Part shown: one piece after another, positions 49,917-59,996 of the stretch | Layout: each line of letters begins with the position of its first letter | Position numbering within the stretch: the first letter of the stretch is position 1 | Assembly (NCBI RefSeq): GCF_902769175.1 | Contig: NZ_CACXNW010000017.1 | Location: 1-64,000, forward strand | DNA length: 64,000 nucleotides | Source of the DNA: an uncultured Methanobrevibacter sp. | GTDB taxonomy: Archaea; Methanobacteriota; Methanobacteria; Methanobacteriales; Methanobacteriaceae | Direction: 5' to 3' | Position numbers and translations under genes: made by a program | The notes under the pieces: generated by a model | What the model was told of the DNA's origin: nothing | Seen by the model: only the letters and a program-made list of their open reading frames with translations | The model's database searches: none

Positions 49917-50048
49917 TATACCACACATTTATTTATCTTATAAAAATATTTATTTCTTATAATATATTAATTCTATCAATAATAATTATTTATTCAGGAT
50001 TGATTTCATATTTTTTTAAATTTTTATCTGCAAATCCAATTTTTCATA

Positions 50049-50066
50049 CGAAAGTTTATATATAAT
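50049..50066 (+). promoter_or_regulatory. Strong BRE/TATA promoter element for eIF5A
   Basis: CGAAAGTTTATATATAA is a close match to the archaeal BRE plus TATA arrangement. The predicted transcription start, about 25 nt downstream, would leave a leader of about 135 nt before the eIF5A ATG. The same CGAAA-N2-TTTATA form occurs twice upstream of the Hsp20 gene. Confidence 0.7.
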
Positions 50067-50213
50067 TTTAAATTAATATATTAATAATCTATATTTTAAT
50101 TAGGTTAACCGTATTTAATTTTGATTAAATATAAATAAATTATTAATTTAAGGCAATTAAATTATTAATTTAAAAATTATTATTTTTTTAATTATTATTG
50201 TGAGGTTATTTTA

Positions 50214-50621
50214 ATGTCAACAAAAGTTGTAGAACTTAAAACCGTAAAAGTCGGAAAATATATTGTATTAGATGGAGAAGCTTCTAAAGTAACTAGCTTA
50301 ACCACTTCATCTCCTGGTAAGCATGGAGCTGCAAAAGCAAGATTAGAAGCTGTCGGTATTTTTGATGGTCAAAAAAGAAGTTTAGTAAAACCTGTAGATA
50401 CTAAAGTTGAAGTACCTATTCTTGACAAAAGAATCGGTCAAATTTTAGCTATTATGGGTGACCAAGTTCAAATCATGGACTTAGAAACTTTTGAAACTTT
50501 TGAATTACCTATACCTGCTGAATTCGATGACGAAATCAGAGGCGCTGTTGGTACTGACTTAGGTGTAGAATATATCATCGCGTTAGGTAATATGAAAATC
50601 ATGAGAACTAAAAAAGTATAA
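50214..50621 (+). CDS. eif5a: Translation initiation factor aIF5A (hypusine-containing)
   Basis: 135 residues, full family length. The hypusination loop is [26 protein letters not shown] near residues 30-55, with the modified lysine in PGKHGAAK. The C-terminal OB fold follows. The factor helps ribosomes through difficult peptide bonds and needs spermidine-derived (deoxy)hypusine. It lies between genes for arginine decarboxylase and agmatinase, which supply the polyamine. ATG follows GTGAGGTTATTTTA. Confidence 0.96.
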   Translation: MSTKVVELKTVKVGKYIVLDGEASKVTSLTTSSPGKHGAAKARLEAVGIFDGQKRSLVKPVDTKVEVPILDKRIGQILAIMGDQVQIMDLETFETFELPIPAEFDDEIRGAVGTDLGVEYIIALGNMKIMRTKKV

Positions 50622-50971
50622 TTTTTTAGTTTTTTTACCTTTTTCAAGGATTTTAGTAAAAATCCTATTTCAATCTTTTTTCAAATCAAATCTAAAATCA
50701 AATCAAACTTTTTTTATTTTTTATATTTTTCTATTTTTAATTAATTACTTGATTAACTAATAGTTTTTAATTAATCAAATAATTAATTATGAATTAATTT
50801 AATATAATTTTAAAAATATATTTGATATATTAATTAAATTTTAAATTCTAAATTTTAAATTATAAATTAATTTAATATAATTTTAAAAATATATTTGATA
50901 TATTAATTAAATTTTAAATTCTAAATTTTAAATTCTAAAAATTAAAATTATTAATTTATTAATGTGATAAA
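50622..50971 (+). repeat. Agmatinase leader: 74-bp AT-rich direct repeat
   Basis: A unit beginning AATTAATTTAATATAATTTT and containing ATATATTTGATATATTAATT and TTTAAATTCTAAATTTTAAA occurs at 50792 and 50866, period 74 bp, with a third partial end. No gene. T-tracts after 50622 (ATTTTTTAGTTTTTTTACC) may terminate eIF5A transcription. Confidence 0.7.
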
Positions 50972-51904
50972 ATGCTTTTTAATACTTATGAACCGTGGAA
51001 ATTTGCTTTTTCAAGTGCATCTGATGACTTGTCCAATTTAGGTAATGGAGAATCTGTAGATGATTTTGCAAAATCTAAAAAGTGGGGGATCATTGGAGTT
51101 CCTTTTGACAGCACTTGCTCTTATCATCATGGTTCAAGGTATGGTCCAACAATTATAAGAGAGGCATCATTTGGCTTTGAACAATACAATTCCACCTTTG
51201 AAAAGATTCTGGATGGTGAATTCTATGATTGCGGTGACTTGAATGTTGTTCATGGAAACTGCAGCAAGACCTGTGATGCTTTAGAGGATTCTGTAAATGA
51301 ATTGATTGAATCTGGTATTAAGCCAATCATAATTGGTGGAGAGCATAGCGTAAGCATTGGACCTATTAAGGCATTAGCTAAGTTGGAAGAATCTAAAGAC
51401 TTAAGCAATATCACTGTAATTCATTTGGATTCTCATAGAGATATCATTGATGAGTATATCGGCGAAAAGGATTCTCATGCAACAATCATGAAAAGGGTTC
51501 ATGACTTGAATCCAAAGGAATTGATTCAAATAGGAATAAGGTCCTTTTCCCTTGAAGAAAAGGAATTTGTAGAAGAGCAGGATAATATCAGCAGCTTTTT
51601 GGCAAAGGATCTTTATGATTCTTTTGAGATTCTTTTAGAAAAATTCGATTCAATTGAAGGAAAAGTCTATGTCTCTATTGATATGGATGCATTTGACCCT
51701 GCTTTTGCACCATCAGTTGGAAACCCAACTCCTAATGGATTGCACCCTGTAGATGTTGAAAATATTTTTGATGCATTGGCAAGCAATGAAAAGATAGATG
51801 TTATTGGTTTTGACCTTGTAGAAGTAGCAAGTGATAGATTAGGTGATGTAACTGCAGTCCTTGCAGCTAAAATGATTTATGACTTTTTGACTTTATTTGC
51901 TTGA
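50972..51904 (+). CDS. speB: Agmatinase (ureohydrolase family)
   Basis: 310 residues with the ureohydrolase metal motifs: GGEHSVSIG near residue 125, HLDSHRDI near 150 and SIDMDAFDPAFAP near 232, each supplying Mn2+ ligands. The first histidine-aspartate motif reads HLDSHRD instead of the more usual DAHxD, with ligands kept. It converts agmatine to putrescine and urea, directly after PdaD in the pathway. ATG follows TGTGATAAA. Arginase is the alternative, but the PdaD context favours agmatinase. Confidence 0.9.
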   Translation: MLFNTYEPWKFAFSSASDDLSNLGNGESVDDFAKSKKWGIIGVPFDSTCSYHHGSRYGPTIIREASFGFEQYNSTFEKILDGEFYDCGDLNVVHGNCSKTCDALEDSVNELIESGIKPIIIGGEHSVSIGPIKALAKLEESKDLSNITVIHLDSHRDIIDEYIGEKDSHATIMKRVHDLNPKELIQIGIRSFSLEEKEFVEEQDNISSFLAKDLYDSFEILLEKFDSIEGKVYVSIDMDAFDPAFAPSVGNPTPNGLHPVDVENIFDALASNEKIDVIGFDLVEVASDRLGDVTAVLAAKMIYDFLTLFA

Positions 51905-52210
51905 ATATTTTTTATTTTTTCAATATCATTTGTTTTTATTTGCTATTTTCAATTTTTAAGTTTTTGGGTTTGAAATAATTTATTTTTCATTGTTCAATTT
52001 TTTAATATTAATTTTGAAATAATTTTGAAATAATTTATTTTTCATTATTCAATATTTTTTACAAATAATATAAATAGTACTTAAACACATATTTTAATTA
52101 TAATTTATTATTTAGTATGATTATAATCAATAATCAAAATGGTTATTTTATTAAATAAAGAATTATTTTAATCATATTTACAAAATTAAAAAAAATTAAG
52201 GAGATTTTTA
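51905..52210 (+). repeat. TIGR00300 gene leader: 55-bp direct repeat
   Basis: TGAAATAATTTATTTTTCAT and the following T(G/A)TTCAATTTTTTAAT occur at 51971 and 52026, period 55 bp. No gene. AAGGAG at 52199-52204 is the ribosome-binding site of the next gene. Confidence 0.65.
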
Positions 52211-53428
52211 ATGTATAAAAGAGAAATAGAATTATCTGGTCATATCATTGATTCTTTAACTCTTCCTAAAACCATGGACATTATCATGGATAAGGGTGGA
52301 GACTTTGATATACTAGAGTTTGATATAGGAAAACGCAAATCTGATACTAGTAAAGCTAAGATAATGGTTTCAGCTGAATCTCCCGATATTTTAAATTCTA
52401 TTCTTGATGAACTTAACTTTATTGGGGTTTCAATATCTGAAATTGAAGAGGTCAATTTAGTCCCTTCTCCAAAAGATCAAGTAGCTCCAGAAGGTTTTTA
52501 TTCAACAAGCCATCATGTAACTCATATTTTTTATAAAGATGAATGGATTCTTGTAGATGAAATTGAAATGGATTGTTTGATTGTTATTGATGAAGAGAAG
52601 AAAACTGCAAGATGCAAGCCAATTGCGGATATTAAAAAAGGCGATTTGATTGTAGTTGGCAGAGAAGGAGTAAAAATCACACCACCTCAAAGGTCAAGAG
52701 GTAAGCAAGGTGTATTTGAATTCATGAACAGTGATGTTTCTTCTGAAAAGCCAATGATGAGCATTATTAATGATGTTGCTGCAGAAATTAAGAATGTAAA
52801 GGCTAATGGCGGTAAGATAGCACTTGTTGGAGGTCCAGCTATTGTTCACACAGGATCTGCAGGAATCGTTGCACAGCTTGTAAAGGATGGCATTATTGAT
52901 GTTATTTTTGCAGGAAATGCTTTAGCTACCCACGATATTGAATGCGATCAATTCGGAACTTCCCTTGGTGTAAACGTTAAGACAGGTGAAGTTGTTGCTC
53001 ATGGTCATACCCACCATATGAGGGCAATCAATAGAATCAATAGGTCTGGTTCAATTAGGGAAGCTGTAGAAGACGGAACATTAAAAAGCGGTATAATGTA
53101 TGAATGTATTAAGAATGATGTTCCTTATGTTTTAGCAGGTTCCATTCGTGATGATGGTCCACTTCCAGATGTAATTACAGATACTGCTGAATCTCAGAAG
53201 CTTATGCGTAAGTATGCTCAAGAAGTTGACATGGTTATTATGATTTCAACTATGTTGCATTCAATTGCAACTGGTAATCTCTTGCCTTCAAGAGTTAAAA
53301 GTATTTGTGTAGACATTAACCCATCTACTGTAACTAAACTTGCAGATAGAGGCAGTGCTCAAGTTGTAGGTATTGTAACTGATGTAGGAGCATTCTTGCC
53401 AGTTTTATATGATGCTTTACAAAAATAA
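52211..53428 (+). CDS. TIGR00300 / LOR-SDH domain protein, probable archaeal ornithine cyclodeaminase
   Basis: 405 residues of the TIGR00300 family. The N-terminal 130 residues form the LOR/SDH domain; the C-terminal part has a nucleotide-binding fold with [19 protein letters not shown] near residue 200 and [22 protein letters not shown] near 235, then [13 protein letters not shown]. Members in methanogens have been described as ornithine cyclodeaminases (ornithine to proline), distinct from the mu-crystallin type. Its place after agmatinase agrees with arginine/ornithine metabolism. ATG follows AAGGAGATTTTTA. Full length; no anomaly. Confidence 0.82.
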   Translation: MYKREIELSGHIIDSLTLPKTMDIIMDKGGDFDILEFDIGKRKSDTSKAKIMVSAESPDILNSILDELNFIGVSISEIEEVNLVPSPKDQVAPEGFYSTSHHVTHIFYKDEWILVDEIEMDCLIVIDEEKKTARCKPIADIKKGDLIVVGREGVKITPPQRSRGKQGVFEFMNSDVSSEKPMMSIINDVAAEIKNVKANGGKIALVGGPAIVHTGSAGIVAQLVKDGIIDVIFAGNALATHDIECDQFGTSLGVNVKTGEVVAHGHTHHMRAINRINRSGSIREAVEDGTLKSGIMYECIKNDVPYVLAGSIRDDGPLPDVITDTAESQKLMRKYAQEVDMVIMISTMLHSIATGNLLPSRVKSICVDINPSTVTKLADRGSAQVVGIVTDVGAFLPVLYDALQK

Positions 53429-53444
53429 CTCCAAACTTTAACTC

Positions 53445-53479
53445 CAAACTTTTACTCGCCTTCGGCTCGCAAAAGTTTG
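53445..53479 (+). terminator. GC-rich hairpin downstream of the TIGR00300 gene
   Basis: CAAACTTTT (53445-53453) pairs perfectly with AAAAGTTTG (53471-53479); the 17-nt loop, ACTCGCCTTCGGCTCGC, is the most GC-rich intergenic stretch in the window and contains GCC-TTC-GGC and a CTCGC direct repeat. It begins 17 nt after the stop codon. It may end transcription or protect the mRNA 3' end; a mobile-type palindromic repeat is also possible. Confidence 0.6.
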
Positions 53480-53889
53480 ATTAAAATATTTTTAATTGTT
53501 AGGAGTATTTCCTAATTTTTACTTTTTTTATTTTTTTATATTTTTTGACTATTTTCATTATTTTTACTATTTTTATTTTTTAACTATTTTTATTTTTTAA
53601 CTATTTTCAACTATTTGTTGCCTTATTTAATTTTCATATTTTTCAGCTATTTTTTTTTTAAGAATTTTAAAAAATTTCACTTATACTTAATTTTATTAAG
53701 TTTTTTTTTAGAAAATTTTTTTATTAAGTTTTAATAGATTTTTATTTGGATAAAATTTATTTTAATAATTTATTAAAATTAGGTTTTGAAATTAAAAAAG
53801 TTTTAATATATTTTTTGGATAAGATTTATTTTAATAATTTATTAAAATTGATTCTTAAAAAAAGTATTAGATTTTTTCGTGGTGTTTAA
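53480..53889 (+). repeat. ade leader: 69-bp direct repeat in AT-rich DNA
   Basis: TTTGGATAA(A/G)ATTTATTTTAATAATTTATTAAAATT occurs at 53745 and 53814, period 69 bp. The rest is T-rich low-complexity sequence with CTATTTTTATTTTTTAA repeats near 53560-53610. No gene. Confidence 0.65.
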
Positions 53890-55767
53890 ATGGGTGAAAA
53901 AATTATTAACGTAGAAGGCAATGAGATTATAGTCTCTGCTGAAGGCATTGATGACTTTGAAGTGTCTGATATTACCTTGGAAGATGCACAGGAACCTGAA
54001 GGCGACCTTGTCATGACTGTAAAGATTTTAGAAGTGGAATTAGGTGAGGTTTATCCTGCTGTTTTAGTAATTGAAGATGGATACTTTAAAGAGGTCATTC
54101 CAATTATCACTGATGACGATGATGCTCTTGATTATGATTATGAAGGTGTAATGATACCTGGTTTTATTGATTCACATTGTCATGTTGAAAGTTCAAAGAT
54201 ATCTCCTGCTAATTTTGCCAAGGCTGTTATTCCTTTTGGAACTACTTCAGTTATAACAGACCCTCATGAAATAGCAAATGTTCTTGGAGTTGAAGGAATT
54301 GACTTTATGGTGAATGATGGTAAAAAAGTTCCTTTTGACTTTTATTATGATGTTCCTTCTTGTGTCCCTGCTACTCCTTTTGAAACTTCTGGTGCTGTAT
54401 TAGACAGTTCTGTTGTGGAAGAGTTATTAAAGAGGGATGAAATGGTTGCTCTTGGTGAAATGATGAATTTCCCAGGTGTGATAAATGATGATGAGGAAGT
54501 AATGAAAAAGATTGAAGCGGCTAAAAAATTAAATAAGGCAATAGATGGTCATGCACCTCTCCTTACTGGTGAAGATTTAGTTAAATATGTTTCTGCAGGC
54601 ATAAGCACAGACCATGAATGCAGCACATTTGAAGATGCCATTGAAAAGAAGAAATTAGGCATGAAAATCATGGTTCGTGAAGGGTCATCTGCTAAGGATA
54701 TGGACAAGCTATTGGACATTGATAAAAGGCTCAATTACTTGATTGAAGAGGAAATGGCAGGAAATCTTGAAGTGGACAATATTGATGAAGCATTGGCTAT
54801 TCCTTCATTTGACTTCCTGGTTTGTGATGACATCAATGCAAGTGACTTGATGAAAGGCCATTTGGATCAATTGGTTAAAAAAGCAATTTCATTAAAGATA
54901 AATCCAAAAGAAGCTATTAAAATGGTAACCTTTAATCCTGCTAAACATTATGGTTTGGATGGAGGTATAATAGAAACTGGAAGGGTTGCTAATTTCGTTT
55001 TAGTGGATGATTTGAGAAACTTAAATGTAAGCAAGGTTTGGATTCATGGTGAGCTTGTTTATGAAGATGGTGAAGTTCTGTTTGATGTAGAGCCATATGA
55101 TGCAAAGAACACCTTTGATTTAGATGAGGTCATTCCTGAAGACTTTGATGTAATAATGGAAATGGATTATGTAAGTTCCCTAATGGATGAAACCACTAAT
55201 GTCTTTGTTAGGGTGGCTAATGATGGAGAGTTGGTCACTGGAAAATCAGAAGAAACCCTTTTGATAAAAAATAAGGTCATTCAGCCTGACTTGAAAAAGG
55301 ACATCATCAAGATAGCTGTTGTTAACAGATATGGTGGAAATAATATAACAAATGGTTTCATTAAAGGATTTGGTCTTAAAAGAGGAGCTTTTGCATCTTC
55401 TGTTGCACATGATTCCCATAATATTGTAGTTGTAGGTACAAATTCTGAGGATATGGCAGCTGCAGTCAATTTGATTAGGGAAAAGAAGGGCGGACTTTCT
55501 ATTGTGTCTCAAGAAGACAATATTAAAGAGATTCTTGAATTGCCAATTGCAGGTTTAATGTCTGATAAGGATGTTCAATATGTTGGACCTAAATTAAAGA
55601 AGTTGATTGATATAACTCATGAATTAGGATGCACTATGTCTTCTCCATTCATGACTTTGTCCTTTATGGCATTGGTAGTTATTCCAAGCTTTAAAATAAG
55701 CGATCAAGGAATGTTTGACTTTGAAAGCTTTGGATTTATAGATTTAATTAAGCAGTATTTGGTTTAA
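53890..55767 (+). CDS. ade: Adenine deaminase
   Basis: 625 residues of the amidohydrolase superfamily. The metal motif is PGFIDSHCHVESSKISPANFA near residue 95, followed by GTTSVITDPHEIANVLG, GHAPLLTGEDLVKYVSAGISTDHE near 218-240, and the C-terminal Ade motif VAHDSHNIVVVGTN near 500. It deaminates adenine to hypoxanthine for purine salvage. It is slightly longer than usual, with an acidic N-terminal extension of about 50 residues (EGDLVMTVKILEVELGEVYP lies at its end). ATG follows CGTGGTGTTTAA. Confidence 0.93.
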   Translation: MGEKIINVEGNEIIVSAEGIDDFEVSDITLEDAQEPEGDLVMTVKILEVELGEVYPAVLVIEDGYFKEVIPIITDDDDALDYDYEGVMIPGFIDSHCHVESSKISPANFAKAVIPFGTTSVITDPHEIANVLGVEGIDFMVNDGKKVPFDFYYDVPSCVPATPFETSGAVLDSSVVEELLKRDEMVALGEMMNFPGVINDDEEVMKKIEAAKKLNKAIDGHAPLLTGEDLVKYVSAGISTDHECSTFEDAIEKKKLGMKIMVREGSSAKDMDKLLDIDKRLNYLIEEEMAGNLEVDNIDEALAIPSFDFLVCDDINASDLMKGHLDQLVKKAISLKINPKEAIKMVTFNPAKHYGLDGGIIETGRVANFVLVDDLRNLNVSKVWIHGELVYEDGEVLFDVEPYDAKNTFDLDEVIPEDFDVIMEMDYVSSLMDETTNVFVRVANDGELVTGKSEETLLIKNKVIQPDLKKDIIKIAVVNRYGGNNITNGFIKGFGLKRGAFASSVAHDSHNIVVVGTNSEDMAAAVNLIREKKGGLSIVSQEDNIKEILELPIAGLMSDKDVQYVGPKLKKLIDITHELGCTMSSPFMTLSFMALVVIPSFKISDQGMFDFESFGFIDLIKQYLV

Positions 55768-55810
55768 TTTTGAATATTGAATTAACGCATTTAAAAAACA
55801 GTATTTAGTT

Positions 55811-56009
55811 TAATCTTGAATAATTTTTTTAGATTAATTCAAGATTAATATTCTTTTTTTATTTTTTTAGATTAATTCAAGATTAATATTCTTTTTTTAT
55901 TTTTTTAGATTAATTCAAGATTAATATTCTTTTTTTATTTTTTTAGATTAATTTAATATTAATATTTCTTTTTTTTAGATTAATTCAAGATTAATATTTT
56001 TTTATTTTT
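55811..56009. terminator. Hairpin with T-tract and five repeats of its right arm after ade
   Basis: TAATCTTGAAT (55811-55821) and ATTCAAGATTA (55837-55847) form a perfect 11-bp stem with a 15-nt loop, followed by a T7 tract. The unit AGATTAATTCAAGATTAATA plus a T-tract recurs at 55831, 55869, 55907, 55945 and 55977 (38, 38, 38, 32 bp). The gene pair is convergent, so the array may stop transcription from both sides. Confidence 0.7.
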
Positions 56010-56088
56010 TTAAAAATAGTTTTAAGCATTGTTATTTGAAAAGAGTTTGATAGTTACTCTAAATTATCTTTTTTCAGTAATACCTTAA

Positions 56089-58219
56089 TCAAACTCTTCC
56101 AATACTTGTGTTAGGTCCATGCCTATTCCAATTAGTTCCCATGCTATTATAGAAACAGTTTATGCTGTTTATCTTTGATTGGCTTAAAGTGTAGTTTAAT
56201 CTGATGACTATACTGTCATCGAAATGACCGAATTTTTTATTCATATAAGCTAACTGAAAGCCATTTAGTTGGAATTCCATCATAGCTGCCATAGGAATTG
56301 CTTACAAGCACTTTTTTGCCATCTTTGCTAATGTCTAAAATGCTTACATAATGGTTTTGTGCATGGAATACTAAGGCACATCCTCCTTTTTTAAGTTCAT
56401 TTAAACCAATGGAGAATGAATCCCTATAGAAAGTAGTGCATGTGAAATTATGCTTCTTCAATCCTTTTATCAGATCTTGAATTCTAGTTCCATCCCTATT
56501 TGTATTGGCAATATATGCTATGCGCTTTTCACAAACGTAATTTCTTAGGACTTGACTACAGACACTTGCAGATGTTGGACCACAGGTATAGATAGTATTC
56601 TGAACGTCTCTAACTTCTGAATACTTGTATGCCTTTCCCTTTAAAGACACTGTTATTTTTCCTGGCCAGTATCCATGCTTATTTGCCTTAACCAATTTTT
56701 TATTGATTTCCCTTTCAATAACATTCCATTTTTCACGTATGATTATATGATACCTATTCGGATGGCTTTTTGTTTTGAATAAAACGTATTTGGTCAGCTT
56801 ATTGTTTAGGAATAGGCAATAACTGTCTCTTTGAAGCACTTCCAAATATTGTGACCTTTTTAGAGTGTATGTTGCACTGCCATCTCCCATAACATAGCTT
56901 CTAGGCATGTAATCAAGGTTTGGAACTCCATGGAAACTGATATTATGTTTAAATGGGTCCTTTAAAGTCTTGTTTACACAGGCAAGCTTCTTCTTTAGAT
57001 AATATTTTCCATATTTAACATATACAGTATAATTTCCAACTATAAGGTTAGGTCTTATGATAATGATTCCCTCAGAATCGGTTTTTTGAGTAAATGATTT
57101 ACGGCCAATTTTTATTTTCATTTTCTTATGGACAATGTCTTTTTTTGCAGCGGCCTTTAAGTAAATTCTCAAATATCCATTTGTTAATATTTTGTAGTTT
57201 CCTATTTTGAAGTGAAGGGATCTTGTAACATAGAAATGGAAATTTTTATAAGATACATAAAAGTATTTGTCTCCTTTGAATTTAGCCTTAATGTAATATC
57301 TGCCTGGGCTTTCCTTAATCTTTAATTTTACATAACCCAGTTTGTTTGTTGTTTTTATGTAAGTTTTCTTTTTGAATTTTAGGATGACTTTTCTTCCAGC
57401 AATCTGTTTTTCATCTGCACCGAATAAATAGATGTGCAGTTTGTTTTTTCTCACAACAAAGTTTTTAAATTTTTTTATTTTTGTTTTTAATTTTGAAACT
57501 TTTATTGTGATGTTTCTGGAAACAGGATTGAACTCATCATCCCCATTAAAGTTAAGGGTGATATTATAATAATTTGGAGTATAGAACATGTTTATAGTTG
57601 ATATACCCTTGTAATTGGTAGTGGCAGTAACCTTTTTATTATTTATACACATGGTTATTTTCTTATTTTTTAAAGATGCATTATTTTTATCTTTTAAATA
57701 AATGACTAAGACATCTCTGGATTTAAGTCTGGATGTTTCTATGGTGATTTTAGGATTAGTCTTAACAATTTCAGCAACTTCTTTTTCTGAATTGTCTTGG
57801 ATATTATCTTCGTTAGTGTCTAGATTATTTTCTTGAGTTATGTCGTTGTTTAAACTACTGTCTACACTAGGACTGTTTGTATCCTCATCGTTATCTAGAT
57901 TTGAATTATCTTCGGTTTCTGTGTTGCTGTCTAGATTGTTGGCATCTTGGGTTTCTGTGTTGCTGTCTAGATTTGAATTGTCATCAGTTTCTGTGCTGAT
58001 ATCTTGATTGTTATTGTCCTCATTTTCTGAACTTGAATCGCATAATTCATTATTTTCCAAATTTATATTAATTTCTCTCAAATTTTCAATGTTTGAGTTG
58101 CCAGCATCTTCATTTAAATCCTCATCATTTAAATTAATGTCGATAGCATTAACTGTAGAAATTGTTAAAACAGATAAAATTATAAGAAAAATTAATATTT
58201 TTCTTAAACAAATTTTCAT
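56089..58219 (-). pseudogene. Secreted C39-like cysteine peptidase with Ig-like domains, frameshifted near the C-terminus
   Basis: Codons from ATG 58219 (after AAAGGGG) give a signal peptide (ILIFLIILSVLTISTVNA), a 110-residue Asp/Asn/Thr/Ser-rich linker, about three Ig-like domains with strongly basic sequence, and a papain-like domain with TCGPTSASVCSQVL (catalytic Cys) and FHAQNHYVSILD (catalytic His) about 75 residues later, as in the C39 family. After TKWLSV an extra T near 56255 ends the protein at 56237; removing it continues AYMNKKFGHFDDSIVIRLNYTL to 56089. It may cleave pseudomurein cross-links or other wall peptides. The catalytic residues precede the lesion, so partial activity is possible. 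Confidence 0.78.
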
Positions 58220-58438
58220 AATTTTCCCCTTTCGATATAAAATATTTTTATTTTTTAGTTATTTATATATTTCTAAAAAATTTTTTTAGATGTTAGAATT
58301 ATGAATTTTTCACTGTGTTTTTAATTGTTGTTCATCTTAATTTTTTGTTTTTAAAGAATGTTTCAAATATTTTAAATATGATGAATTAGATATCTTTTTT
58401 TAATTACAAATTTTTATAACTGTAAAAAGGTGATAAAT

Positions 58439-58852
58439 ATGGCATTAGAAGGTGCAGAAAGAGTAGAAGAATTTATGACTGAAGCACAAGTATTTTTCTT
58501 AGCAACTGTAGATGGGGACAAGCCAAAAAATAGGCCACTTGGATTCCACTTATTGAAAGATGGCAAAATCTATTTCGGTGTAGGTGACCATAAGGATGTA
58601 TATAATCAAATGGATGAAAATCCAAATGTTGAAATTGTAGCTCTTGTAGAAACAGATTTCCTTAGATACTATGGAAAAGCAGTATTTGAAGAAACAGATG
58701 ATTTTGCAAATGCTGTAGTTGCAGAAAGTGAATTCCTACAAAGTATCTACAATGATGAAACTGGTTTTAAATTAGCTATTTTCCATTTAGAAGAAGCTAC
58801 TGCAGAAATTCGTGATATAACTGGTAAAATAAATGAATCTTATAATTTCTAA
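58439..58852 (+). CDS. Pyridoxamine 5'-phosphate oxidase-like flavin protein
   Basis: 137 residues with a split beta-barrel FMN-binding fold: FMTEAQVFFLATVDGDKPKNRPLGFHLLKDGKIYFGVGDHKDVYNQM, then NPNVEIVALV. This is the PNPOx-like family found widely in anaerobes; substrate unknown, possibly F420 or FMN dependent. ATG 58439 follows AAGGTGATAA; a GTG at 58430 in frame is the SD itself. It lies divergent to the C39 peptidase gene, with no operon. Confidence 0.85.
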   Translation: MALEGAERVEEFMTEAQVFFLATVDGDKPKNRPLGFHLLKDGKIYFGVGDHKDVYNQMDENPNVEIVALVETDFLRYYGKAVFEETDDFANAVVAESEFLQSIYNDETGFKLAIFHLEEATAEIRDITGKINESYNF

Positions 58853-59105
58853 TTATAAGTTCATTTAATTTTTTTTCTTTTTTTAGTATTTTTTCAAGAA
58901 TCAGCTATTTTTATTTTCTATTTTTTTTTTTGAGACGTAAAATTTTATAGGCTTATTTTAATTTTTTAGGTTTCTTTATAATAAAAAATTAATATTATAA
59001 TTAAAGCCTAAACTTTTTTACAAACTCTTTTTTTTAATATTCTTTCAAAAATCAACATTTAATATTAAATATAATTATAAAAAATAATTTATTATTCAAA
59101 ATAAA

Positions 59106-59768
59106 TTATTTCTTTTCCAATTCAAATCCTTGGCTTAGCAAATCTTCCCTTAAGATTTGAATCGCTTCCTTTTCCTCACTATTTCCAACTCTTTTAACTA
59201 TTCTTTCAGATTCTAAAAACCTGTTTAGGAATTCATGTTGTGTTTCATCATCTACAATATTTATTCTGGAATAATTAACCAATGATTCAATCAATGCATG
59301 GATTGCCCTATTAAGTGGCTTGACACATTTGTTTTTTATATTAAGCTCAACAACTTTCCCTTTGATGAAATTGATTCCAGTATCCTTAATAGGATCATTT
59401 TCCCTATAGATTGATTTTAACTCTTTGACTTCACATATGAAATAAGCGTCAGCATTTGTTAAAAAAGGCAATTCATTATTGCTTTTGGTTTTAGAGGTTT
59501 TAGACAAATGTTTTTCAGGGATTGTATCTATTGAAGAGAGAGTAAACATCAATGGATCATCTGTGACATTTACAATAAATTCCCTTTTGTCCTTTATGTT
59601 TTGGATTGTCATTCCTCCATCAAAAATTCTTAGGAATATTTCATCATTTTCCAAAACCCTTAGTCCAAAAGGTGCTGCATTGCTATTTCCCTCCTTATCT
59701 ATGGAAGTGATGATAATTTCGTATTGTTGGCCTTTATGCATTCCTATTTCACTTAAATCAATTTCCAT
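59106..59768 (-). CDS. DUF447 family protein (flavin reductase-like fold)
   Basis: 220 residues. The N-terminal half has a flavin-reductase/PNPOx-like pattern (YEIIITSIDKEGNSNAAPFGLRVLENDEIFLRIFDGGMTIQNI), then NVTDDPLMF; the C-terminal half is helical (CVKPLNRAIHALIESLVNYSRI). This matches DUF447, an archaeal family of unknown function often linked with tetrahydromethanopterin synthesis in comparative studies. ATG 59768 follows GAGGGGAG. Monocistronic. Confidence 0.8.
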   Translation of the reverse strand: MEIDLSEIGMHKGQQYEIIITSIDKEGNSNAAPFGLRVLENDEIFLRIFDGGMTIQNIKDKREFIVNVTDDPLMFTLSSIDTIPEKHLSKTSKTKSNNELPFLTNADAYFICEVKELKSIYRENDPIKDTGINFIKGKVVELNIKNKCVKPLNRAIHALIESLVNYSRINIVDDETQHEFLNRFLESERIVKRVGNSEEKEAIQILREDLLSQGFELEKK

Positions 59769-59996
59769 TTTCTCCCCTCAAAATTAAAATGCCCTTTGTT
59801 TTTTAAATAATTTTTACTTGATTCACTATGATTTTTATTATTTATTTGTTTTATAATTTTTGTGATTTTAATAATAATTATTTCTCTATTGCCTTTTTAA
59901 AGATTTATAAACTTTTTTATATAATAAATGATATAATTTATAATATTATTTAACAGGTTAAGAATTAAATTTTAAAAAAGTTAAAAAAGTGATTTT

